DNA from: Acidobacteriota bacterium
GTDB taxonomy: Bacteria; Acidobacteriota; Terriglobia; 20CM-2-55-15
Length of the DNA: 5,017 nucleotides
NCBI GenBank assembly: GCA_003222755.1
Contig: QHXA01000614.1
Coordinates: 1-5,017 of the forward strand
Reading direction: 5' to 3'
Part shown: piece by piece, positions 1-4,925 of the stretch
How positions within the stretch are numbered: the stretch's first letter is position 1
Layout: every line of letters begins with the position of its first letter
Notes under the pieces: generated by a model
The model's input: only the letters and a program-made list of their open reading frames with translations
Told to the model about the DNA's origin: nothing
The model's database searches: none
Translations under genes and position numbers: made by a program

Positions 1-83
1 AAGGTCGTTGTTACCCCTTAGAAACTACCTGCCAAGAAATTTGCCTTCCGAAACCCTGTTCTGCGAATTAATCTCTAGCAAAC

Positions 84-90
84 GAGGGGG
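84..90 (+). promoter_or_regulatory. Ribosome binding site of the aminotransferase gene
   Basis: The purine run GAGGGGG lies four bases before the ATG at 95. It decides the start: the frame is open further upstream to an ATG at 8, but that extension (29 residues) has no such site and does not resemble the N-terminus of the family, which begins a few residues before the PGPTNIPDR motif. Confidence 0.75.
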
Positions 91-94
91 TGTC

Positions 95-1294
95 ATGATT
101 CATACCGGCCGTCATTTTCTTCAGATCCCAGGGCCCACGAACATTCCCGACCGCATCCTGCGCGCGATGGACCAGCCGATCATCGACCACCGCGGTCCCG
201 AGTTCGCCGAATTGGCGTTGGAGATTTTCGCGGGACTCCGCACTGTCTTCCAAACTTCGGGCCCGGTCGTGATGTTTCCCGCATCAGGTACAGGAGCCTG
301 GGAAGCCGCCATCGTAAATACGCTTTCGCCGGGCGACCACGTCCTCGCATTCGAGACTGGACAGTTCTCGACTCTGTGGAAGAACCTCGCCGAAAGAATG
401 GGTGTCCAGGTCGAGTTTGTACCGGGAAACTGGAGGAGGGGAGTTGAGCCCGAAGACGTGGAAACACGCCTCAAAGCCGACAGGAACCACGCCGTCAAGG
501 CGGTCATGGTTGTGCACAATGAGACGTCCAGCGGAGTCAGATGTCGCGTCGCCGAGATTCGCCGCGCCATGAATCAGGCGAATCATCCGGCTCTGCTGAT
601 GGTGGACACGATTTCATCTCTCGCTTCGTCGGACTATCGGCATGATGAATGGGAAGTCGATGTCTCGATCGGCGGATCGCAGAAAGGTCTCATGCTGCCT
701 CCGGGTCTCAGCTTCAACGCGATCTCCGACAAAGCGCGCCGCGCGAATAAGAGCGCGAAGCTGCCGCGGGCTTATTGGGACTGGGAGGAGATGCTGAAAC
801 AGAATACTGTAGGCTTCTTCCCGTATACGCCTCCCACCACTCTTCTCTACGGCCTGCGCGAAGCTCTAATAATGTTGCACGAAGAAGGTCTCCCCAACGT
901 GTTCGCGCGGCAGCGGCGCCATGCCGAAGCCACTCGGGCGGCCGTGCGGGCGTGGGGTCTGGAAATCGTCTGTGAGCGCGCTGACGAATACTCGGATACG
1001 GTCACAGCTGTCTTTATGCCGCCCGGTCACGATGCCGATCGGTTCCGAAAACTCATCCTCGAAAAATTCGACATGTCCCTTGGGACTGGCCTTGCGAAAT
1101 TCCAGGGGAAGGTCTTCCGCATCGGACATCTTGGCAGCTTCAACGATCTCATGTTGGCCGGAACACTCGCCGGCGTCGAGATGGGGCTCGCGCTTGCGGG
1201 CGTGCCGCATCGAAAGGGCGGCCTCACGGCCGCCTTGGATAGCCTTGTTTCGGCGGATTCAATGGACCACGCGGCAGCCCGGGAGAAAAGTTAA
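95..1294 (+). CDS. sgaA: Serine--glyoxylate aminotransferase (class V, PLP-dependent)
   Basis: This 399-residue protein is recognised as a fold-type I, class V aminotransferase of the serine--glyoxylate/alanine--glyoxylate group. The known reaction of the closest type is L-serine + glyoxylate to hydroxypyruvate + glycine, a cytoplasmic step of the serine cycle and of glyoxylate salvage. Motifs seen in order: PGPTNIPDR (12-20), the cofactor phosphate loop FPASGTGAWE (61-70), HNETSSGV (141-148), the cofactor-ring aspartate in VDTISSLAS (Asp171), the Schiff-base lysine in GGSQKGLMLPPGLSF (Lys197), YTPPTTLLYGLREAL (244-258), and the FRIGHLG segment (341-347) whose arginine (342) is expected to bind the substrate carboxylate. 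Length is typical of the family and no catalytic residue appears missing. The next gene is 576 bases away behind several hairpins, so it is probably transcribed alone. Exact amino-donor preference (serine, alanine or aspartate) cannot be read from the sequence. Confidence 0.9.
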   Translation: MIHTGRHFLQIPGPTNIPDRILRAMDQPIIDHRGPEFAELALEIFAGLRTVFQTSGPVVMFPASGTGAWEAAIVNTLSPGDHVLAFETGQFSTLWKNLAERMGVQVEFVPGNWRRGVEPEDVETRLKADRNHAVKAVMVVHNETSSGVRCRVAEIRRAMNQANHPALLMVDTISSLASSDYRHDEWEVDVSIGGSQKGLMLPPGLSFNAISDKARRANKSAKLPRAYWDWEEMLKQNTVGFFPYTPPTTLLYGLREALIMLHEEGLPNVFARQRRHAEATRAAVRAWGLEIVCERADEYSDTVTAVFMPPGHDADRFRKLILEKFDMSLGTGLAKFQGKVFRIGHLGSFNDLMLAGTLAGVEMGLALAGVPHRKGGLTAALDSLVSADSMDHAAAREKS

Positions 1295-1341
1295 GAACTC
1301 CTGAGGTCGAGGAATTCAGAGTGAATCGTTGTGAAGCGAAG

Positions 1342-1369
1342 AGTCCCCTCCTTGGTCAAGGAGGGGACT
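1342..1369. repeat. Perfect 13-bp palindrome (REP-like hairpin)
   Basis: AGTCCCCTCCTTG (1342-1354) is followed after two bases by its exact reverse complement (1357-1369). As RNA the stem would close on a GGTC tetraloop. There is no T run on either side (the downstream bases are TCCCGTCTC), so it is a poor intrinsic terminator despite lying about 50 bases after the aminotransferase stop. Palindromes of this CCCCTCC...GGAGGGG form occur as dispersed intergenic repeats in many bacterial genomes, from memory, so a REP-like element is the preferred reading. It may still protect the 3' end of the upstream mRNA. Confidence 0.65.
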
Positions 1370-1481
1370 TCCCGTCTCATTCTGATTTCCTTATTTGCCT
1401 ACAAATGCTTGGTTAGATCAGGATCTCTGAAGTTAGAACGGCTGGATTTCAGGGACTGGACTTTCGACGTTCAGAAGAAAA

Positions 1482-1568
1482 GATTCAGAACTCCTGATGT
1501 CGGCCGGAAATCTGTTGCTCGAGAGTTCGGATCAGCAATGATTTCCCTGACATCAGGAACTCTGAAAT
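1482..1568. repeat. Long imperfect inverted repeat (possible decayed MITE/REP)
   Basis: The left outer arm TTCAGAACTCCTGATGTC (1484-1501) pairs with GACATCAGGAACTCTGAA (1549-1566) at 16 of 18 positions. The pairing resumes inward with GGAAAT (1506-1511) against ATTTCC (1541-1546) and TTGCT (1515-1519) against AGCAA (1534-1538), leaving a terminal loop of about 14 bases. The whole forms a stem-loop of about 85 bases with small bulges. Half-copies of the outer-arm word occur at 1296-1304, 1417-1434 and 1618-1626, as expected if the region accumulated related palindromic elements that then decayed. No transposase is present, and no target-site duplication could be defined. Confidence 0.6.
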
Positions 1569-1640
1569 TGGCTGCAATTTTTTCCTTCCCCGCGCCTACA
1601 TCCAAACGCGCGAGTCGTCAGGATCTTGGAATAGGCTCTG

Positions 1641-1671
1641 AGGCTTTAGCCTTTACCGCCATTCATGGCGG
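1641..1671. repeat. Two adjacent short hairpins
   Basis: AGGCT-TT-AGCCT (1641-1652) is followed three bases later by CCGCCAT-TC-ATGGCGG (1656-1671), a seven-base self-complementary arm that would close on a TTCA tetraloop. The second hairpin overlaps the last codons and stop of the minus-strand remnant at 1653-1880. The run after it on the plus strand (GCATTTCTTT) is T-rich but interrupted, so terminator function is weak. A dispersed intergenic repeat is the more likely identity. Confidence 0.5.
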
Positions 1672-1880
1672 CATTTCTTTAGGAAATCTCTCCGATTGAC
1701 ATCAGCATCGTTCTGCTTCTTCTTCGTGCCCATGGAGGTCCACCCGTTCATTTTTTTGCGGTCATTTGGGTTAGTAACCAGTTGCAGCGAAGGATAGAAG
1801 CCGTTGCTGTCGATGTCCACGGTTTTTGTGACATTGAATGGCGAACTCGCCCGTAGAATCTCTTTAACAAATGACCGTTC
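1653..1880 (-). pseudogene. Protein-like minus-strand frame, possible gene remnant of unknown function
   Basis: Reading the minus strand from just after a TGA (1883-1881) gives 75 sense codons ending in TAA at 1655-1653. The middle part reads like real protein (for example KTVDIDSNGFYPSLQLV then TNPNDRKKMNGWTSM) with codons such as GAC ATC GAC AGC AAC GGC TTC, unlike the low-complexity peptides produced by the nearby repeats. There is no ATG near its beginning (the first candidate is an internal GTG), it overlaps the start of the ligase gene, and its last residues (CRHEWR) are encoded by the CCGCCA hairpin. I do not recognise a family. It could be the truncated 3' part of a lost gene or a chance open frame. 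Confidence 0.25.
1854..1859 (+). promoter_or_regulatory. Candidate -10 element for the ligase gene
   Basis: TAGAAT matches the -10 consensus at five of six positions and would place the transcription start about five bases before the ATG at 1871, giving an almost leaderless mRNA. This would fit the lack of any purine-rich ribosome binding site in front of that ATG. No good -35 lies at the usual distance (best is a TGACAT-like stretch around 1829-1834), so support is weak. Confidence 0.25.
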
Positions 1881-3382
1881 TCAAACCAGAACCCCGCGGC
1901 TATCCCGGCAACCTCGGACTGCTGTTTGCCGAGCATGCGGAGTCCAGCCGTACGGCGATCACGGACCTTCGCGATCCAGAACGACCGCGCCCATGGAGCT
2001 TCCGCGAACTTGACGCCGCGTGCGACGCTTGTGCGCGCGGCGTGGTTCGGTGTGGACTCAAGCTCGGCGATCGCGTCGGCATTCTGTCGCTCAATCGCGT
2101 CGAGTTTGTGATTGCCCTGCTGGGTGCGATGCGCGCGGGTGTTGTGCCGGTTCCTATTAACGTGAAACTTTCAGCGGATACGGTCTCTTATATCCTTTTC
2201 GATTCCGCTGCACGCCTCGTGTTTGCCGAACCGGAATCGAAACGTCTCGTTCCCGGCGAACTGCGCGTTGTCGAATTTGGTGGTAGAGGTCCGGATGGGT
2301 TTGCGCCTTTTCTGGATAGCGGATCTTTTCAGGCCTTCGAACCCGTGCTTGATTCGGTTGCGATCCAATGCTACACGTCGGGCTCGACGGGCCGGCCCAA
2401 GGGCGTGTTGCTTACGCACTACGGACAGAACTGGAGCCGCCGTATCCTGGCGCATACACGCGGCACGACAGAGCGTGATGTAATTCTTGTTGCCGCGCCG
2501 CTCTACCACAAAAACGCGCTGAATGCGATCAAGCAAGGATTGACGGCCGGCGCGACATTGCCTCTACTGCCGCAGTTCTCCGTCGAGCGCTACATCGACG
2601 CGATCGGACGTTACCGCTGTACCGTGATCTCAGGCGTGCCCACAATGATGGCGATGGTGCTCGCGCGCAAGGATCTACTGAACAATGTCGACACCTTCTC
2701 CGTGCGCACGGTGATGATGGGATCCGCCAAATCTTCGCCGCAATTGCTGACGGAACTGAAGGAATGTTTTCCGAACGCCGAGCCGCTGGTTGTGTACGGA
2801 GTTACTGAGGGCGGGCCGGTGCCGCTCGGCCCGCATCCCGAAGGCAAGGCGTCTCCGCCAGGCTCAATTGGTATGCCGTATCCTGGAACCGAAGCCAAGC
2901 TCGTTGGCGGTTCGGAAGCAAATGAAGGTGAACTTGTGGTGAAGAATCCCGGCGTGTTGCTCGGCTATCACAACTTGCCGGCTGAAACGGCCGACCGGTT
3001 GCGTGATGGTTGGTTCTACATCTGCCGCCGCGATGAAGAAGGTTTCTATTATTTCGTCGGGCGCAACGACGACATGTTCGTGTGCGGCGGTGAGAACATC
3101 TTTCCTGTAGAGGTCGAGACGTTGCTCGAGCGCCATCCCGCCGTGCATCAGGCGCTGGTGATGCCGTTCGATCATGAAATAAAAGGCCAGGTGCCGTACG
3201 CCTTCGTGGTGCTGCGCACGGGTGCGCGAGCCACCGAAGAAGATCTCAAGCAATTCGCTCTGGCCAACGGCCCCGCTTACCAACACCCGCGCCGTGTCTT
3301 TTTCCTTCAACAGTTGCCGCTCGCAGGCACTAACAAGATCGACAAGCAACGCCTGCGGGAGTGGGTGGTGAAGGGCTTTTGA
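1871..3382 (+). CDS. Class I adenylate-forming enzyme (acyl-CoA ligase-like) with A7 motif deletion
   Basis: This 503-residue protein belongs to the ANL superfamily, whose ligases activate a carboxylic acid with ATP to an acyl-adenylate and then transfer it to coenzyme A. Visible motifs: the phosphate loop YTSGSTGRPKG (168-178), APLYH (209-213), the A5 motif YGVTEGG (309-315), the A8 hinge region starting GRNDDMFVCGGENIFPVEVE (397-416), and the adenylation lysine in AGTNKID (Lys489). The A7 motif is abnormal: relatives read GWF/Y-x-TGD before the RRDE(E/D)GF stretch, but here Tyr383 is followed directly by ICRRDEEG, consistent with an in-frame loss of nine bases at 3019/3020. The missing aspartate normally binds the ATP ribose hydroxyls, so activity may be reduced or absent. 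Otherwise the gene is intact and of normal length. The start has no ribosome binding site, but no better start is available. The substrate (fatty, aromatic or other acid) cannot be told. The next gene encodes a thioesterase 146 bases downstream on the same strand. Confidence 0.85.
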   Translation: MTVLKPEPRGYPGNLGLLFAEHAESSRTAITDLRDPERPRPWSFRELDAACDACARGVVRCGLKLGDRVGILSLNRVEFVIALLGAMRAGVVPVPINVKLSADTVSYILFDSAARLVFAEPESKRLVPGELRVVEFGGRGPDGFAPFLDSGSFQAFEPVLDSVAIQCYTSGSTGRPKGVLLTHYGQNWSRRILAHTRGTTERDVILVAAPLYHKNALNAIKQGLTAGATLPLLPQFSVERYIDAIGRYRCTVISGVPTMMAMVLARKDLLNNVDTFSVRTVMMGSAKSSPQLLTELKECFPNAEPLVVYGVTEGGPVPLGPHPEGKASPPGSIGMPYPGTEAKLVGGSEANEGELVVKNPGVLLGYHNLPAETADRLRDGWFYICRRDEEGFYYFVGRNDDMFVCGGENIFPVEVETLLERHPAVHQALVMPFDHEIKGQVPYAFVVLRTGARATEEDLKQFALANGPAYQHPRRVFFLQQLPLAGTNKIDKQRLREWVVKGF

Positions 3383-3389
3383 AGATTTC

Positions 3390-3506
3390 GAAATTGGACG
3401 AATCCTGCATCTCAAATCCGAAATCGCAAATTGGACTGTCGGAGACGCGGAGGTCCAATTTGCGATTTCGGATTTCGGATTTGAGATGCAGGATTCGTCC
3501 AATTTC
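3390..3506. repeat. Large inverted repeat made of heptanucleotide units
   Basis: The 47-base left arm (3390-3436) is the exact reverse complement of the right arm (3453-3506) except that the right arm contains one additional 7-base unit. The right arm reads as heptads TTGCGAT, TTCGGAT, TTCGGAT, TTGAGAT, GCAGGAT (3460-3494), and the left arm has a single ATCCGAA where the right has two TTCGGAT. A 16-base loop (3437-3452) separates the arms. Imperfect pairing extends a few bases further out (GATTT on the left, AAATTTC on the right). It fills the ligase-thioesterase gap and would form a very stable hairpin if transcribed. There is no T run after it, and the following ribosome binding site lies outside the stem. 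Similar heptad arrays with flexible copy number are seen as dispersed intergenic repeats in some environmental bacteria (recollection, not searched). Confidence 0.9.
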
Positions 3507-3516
3507 AAAATTTCAC

Positions 3517-3524
3517 AAGGGAGG
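3517..3524 (+). promoter_or_regulatory. Ribosome binding site of the thioesterase gene
   Basis: AAGGGAGG stands four bases before the ATG at 3529 and settles that start. The same frame is open back to a GTG at 3361, but that extension would translate the inverted repeat into a low-complexity peptide and is rejected. The site lies just beyond the right arm of the repeat and should stay accessible. Confidence 0.85.
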
Positions 3525-3528
3525 TCTC

Positions 3529-3948
3529 ATGAGCGACGAAGCGATAGGCATCGAAAAACTCCAACAGCTGATCACGCGCGGGCCGTTTAACCAGTGGCTC
3601 AACTTCACGGTGACAGAAGCGGGATACGACGGCGTCGAGATCAAGGCCGCCTGGCGTGAGGAGTGGGTGATCCATCCCGAGCGCCGTTACACGCACGGTG
3701 GCATCCTTGCCGCGATAGTCGATGTGGCCGCTGATTACGCAATCGCCGCAAGACTCGGCCGTCCGGTGCCGACGATAGACCTGCGGGTGGACTATCACAA
3801 GGCCGCGATGCCGGGCGATATCACTGCGAAAGGACGCGTGGTGCGCATGGGCAGCCAGTATTCGACGGCTGAAGCGTACCTCTACAACTCGGAAGGAGAG
3901 TTGGTCGCCAGCGGTCGCGGCACGTACCTTACAGCCGCACCTAAATAG
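3529..3948 (+). CDS. PaaI-family hotdog-fold thioesterase
   Basis: This 139-residue protein has the size and pattern of a single-domain hotdog thioesterase of the PaaI/DUF4442-like group, which hydrolyses acyl- or aryl-CoA thioesters as a cytoplasmic oligomer. The signature HGGILAAIVDVAADYA lies at 56-71; the HGG turn (56-58) and Asp65 on the following central helix correspond to the family's active-site region. The later strands TIDLRVDYHKAAMPGDITAK (82-101) and the GRVVRMGSQYSTAEAYLYNS segment (102-121), ending in LVASGRGTYLT, also fit the fold. It follows the acyl-CoA ligase-like gene on the same strand across the large inverted repeat, suggesting a shared pathway, possibly proofreading or recycling of misacylated CoA. 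The true substrate is unknown. No membrane segment or signal peptide is present. Confidence 0.85.
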   Translation: MSDEAIGIEKLQQLITRGPFNQWLNFTVTEAGYDGVEIKAAWREEWVIHPERRYTHGGILAAIVDVAADYAIAARLGRPVPTIDLRVDYHKAAMPGDITAKGRVVRMGSQYSTAEAYLYNSEGELVASGRGTYLTAAPK

Positions 3949-3966
3949 GAGGATAGACGCGTAGCG

Positions 3967-3984
3967 CATAGCCTCATCGCTATG
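3967..3984. other. Small hairpin between convergent genes
   Basis: CATAGC (3967-3972) and GCTATG (3979-3984) form a six-base stem around CTCATC, with an overlapping alternative CTCAT/ATGAG pairing (3973-3986). It lies in the 66-base gap between the stops of the thioesterase (plus) and the RES toxin (minus), where a bidirectional terminator would be expected. No T run follows on either strand, so termination is only a possibility. Confidence 0.3.
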
Positions 3985-4014
3985 AGCACACAAGAATACG
4001 CGCTCGAGTGGGTT

Positions 4015-4497
4015 TCACGTCACTGGTCCGGCCATCCAGAGCCGATGGTCCAACATGATCGGTTCGTGCTCGTGCCACAAGATCCTGCTGAAATCGGCGT
4101 GCATAGGATTGAGAATGAAATTGCGCTCGGTAGGCACAATCGCACTCGGAACGGAAAGCGCCGGGCGGCGTGATGACAACAGCCACGCGTCACCGAGCGC
4201 CCGTGTGATGGCGTACGGCGTACGTGGTGAAAAATCCCGTGGGATCTGCTTCTCGGGCACGCGCTCAGCGAGCGCACGATCGAGCCGAATCCGGAACCGC
4301 ACCCGTGACACATCACGTTCGCGTGGGCCGGGAGCGTGAACGAGCACCTCCACGATTGCCAGCGATAGGTGTTCAGCACAGTAGATCGCCGGATAACCGG
4401 GAGAGGTCCACCGGCCTCCAGCAACCCTTCCTCCCTCGCCCGAGGTTGCGCTTGCCGCGCGCTTCGCCTTCTCGATCCGCCAGATGACGTCGGTCAT
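4015..4497 (-). CDS. RES-domain toxin (NAD+-degrading) of a type II toxin-antitoxin pair
   Basis: This 160-residue protein has the RES domain pattern throughout: IWRIEK near the start (5-10), VAGGRWTSPGYPAIYCA (25-41) with Arg29 and Tyr39, LAIVEVLVH (46-54) with Glu50, and VPSAIVPTERNFILNPMH (116-133) with Ser118. The conserved Arg, Tyr, Glu and Ser of this ADP-ribosyltransferase-like fold are therefore all present and the toxin looks intact. Characterised members (MbcT, Res) destroy NAD+ by phosphorolysis or hydrolysis, stopping growth. The ATG at 4497 overlaps the antitoxin stop as ATGA, and no ribosome binding site precedes it, so translation is probably coupled to the antitoxin. The frame is open further upstream to 4665, but that extension is an arginine-rich shadow of the antitoxin gene. 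The gene is convergent with the thioesterase. Confidence 0.9.
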   Translation of the reverse strand: MTDVIWRIEKAKRAASATSGEGGRVAGGRWTSPGYPAIYCAEHLSLAIVEVLVHAPGPRERDVSRVRFRIRLDRALAERVPEKQIPRDFSPRTPYAITRALGDAWLLSSRRPALSVPSAIVPTERNFILNPMHADFSRILWHEHEPIMLDHRLWMAGPVT

Positions 4498-4889
4498 GCC
4501 AGCAGGCCATAGTCGATACGGCGCAGGAGGTCTTCGACCTCGCGGGCGCCGGCTTCGGTGTTCGCGTATTCGAGCGGAATCGCGCCGTTCAATCCGAACT
4601 GCGGCATCTTCAGCCACACCCGCGCGCCTTCTTCGTTTTCGAACACGTCGCAGGCCAGCCACCACAGGCGCGTGAATCGCAGCAGGTGATCCGATTCCTG
4701 TTTATTGAAGCGCCGGGCCTTTTTTCGCCGGAAAAACGTCGCCTGAGGAATGTCGAGCAGCGACGCCAGCCGATCCAGCGAGATACCAAGCGCCGCGGCG
4801 AGCGCTTCAGCTTCGATCCAGGGGAGACCGCGTTCGATGAGCTCTACCGACTTCGTGATCGGTGGCCGTGTCGCCAGAATGGTTCGCAT
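4494..4889 (-). CDS. Xre/MbcA/ParS-type antitoxin (DUF2384 family)
   Basis: This 131-residue protein is the first gene of the pair. An N-terminal helix-turn-helix-like part (about 25-60: LAAALGISLDRLASLLDIPQ, then ATFFRRKKARRFNKQES) is followed by the toxin-binding C-terminal domain, with LLRFTRLWWLACDVFENEE (69-87), a WLKMPQFGLNGAIPLEY segment (92-108) and the typical end in which TEAGAREVEDLLRRIDYGLLA (111-131) places a terminal helix next to the RES active site in known complexes. Family members neutralise RES toxins by occluding the NAD+ site and often repress their own promoter. The start codon is supported by the promoter placed immediately upstream, and no Shine-Dalgarno sequence precedes it. 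A TGA in frame upstream excludes a longer form. The arrangement antitoxin-toxin with overlapping ATGA is the usual one for this family. Confidence 0.9.
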   Translation of the reverse strand: MRTILATRPPITKSVELIERGLPWIEAEALAAALGISLDRLASLLDIPQATFFRRKKARRFNKQESDHLLRFTRLWWLACDVFENEEGARVWLKMPQFGLNGAIPLEYANTEAGAREVEDLLRRIDYGLLA

Positions 4890-4892
4890 ACA

Positions 4893-4914
4893 GTGACTAT
4901 CACATGATCGTCAC
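4893..4914. promoter_or_regulatory. Palindromic operator of the toxin-antitoxin operon
   Basis: The 22-base sequence is symmetrical at 18 positions: GTGAC-T-ATCA-CA on the left half and TGAT-C-GTCAC on the right half, mismatching only at the centre and at one position in each half. It sits directly before the antitoxin ATG and overlaps the -10 and most of the spacer of the promoter, where a bound repressor would block RNA polymerase. By analogy with other Xre/RES systems the antitoxin, alone or in complex, is the likely ligand; this is inference. Confidence 0.6.
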
Positions 4915-4925
4915 GATACTGTCAA
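4896..4925 (-). promoter_or_regulatory. Sigma70-type promoter of the toxin-antitoxin operon
   Basis: On the minus strand a perfect -35 TTGACA (4925-4920) is followed after 18 bases by GATAGT (4901-4896), four of six matches to the -10 consensus. The predicted transcription start is about seven bases on, at or within a few bases of the A of the antitoxin ATG (4889). The mRNA would therefore be leaderless, matching the absence of a ribosome binding site. Confidence 0.55.

Larger units (their letters stand above)
1295..1870. other. Repeat-rich intergenic gap without an intact gene
   Basis: No convincing complete coding sequence is present on either strand. The gap holds, in order, a 13-bp perfect palindrome, an 85-base fold-back, a short AAATTG/CAATTT hairpin with a T run (1565-1583), and a double hairpin at 1641-1671. 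The last 200 bases carry a protein-like minus-strand frame. A short word related to TCAGGAACT recurs five times: forward at 1418, 1553 and 1618, reverse (AACTCCTGA) at 1296 and 1489. Nothing here looks like a structural RNA gene that I can name. Confidence 0.6.

Noticed and set aside
8..94. Upstream extension of the aminotransferase to an ATG at 8
   Set aside because: The extra 29 residues do not resemble the family's N-terminus, and a good ribosome binding site precedes the ATG at 95.
1..94. Promoter for the aminotransferase (TTGCCT at 41-46)
   Set aside because: No acceptable -10 hexamer lies at the proper distance; the best candidates around 65-73 match poorly.
1331..1699. A 122-codon plus-strand open frame beginning with GTG
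   Set aside because: It runs through the palindromes and fold-back of the intergenic gap, has no ribosome binding site, and gives no recognisable protein.
3390..3506. CRISPR array or intrinsic terminator as explanation of the repeat
   Set aside because: There are no regularly spaced direct repeats with spacers, and no T run follows the hairpin; the units are contiguous heptads in an inverted arrangement.
2864..3508. A 214-codon minus-strand open frame over the ligase 3' end and the inverted repeat
   Set aside because: It is antisense to conserved ligase motifs, and its first part is repeat-encoded low-complexity peptide.
4498..4665. Arginine-rich N-terminal extension of the RES toxin
   Set aside because: It is an out-of-frame reading of the antitoxin gene; the RES fold begins at the ATG at 4497, which overlaps the antitoxin stop.
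4055..4907. Several plus-strand open frames of 63-94 codons opposite the toxin-antitoxin genes
   Set aside because: They are antisense shadows of two proteins with full family patterns, and they are rich in Arg, Ser and Pro as expected for GC-rich antisense frames.
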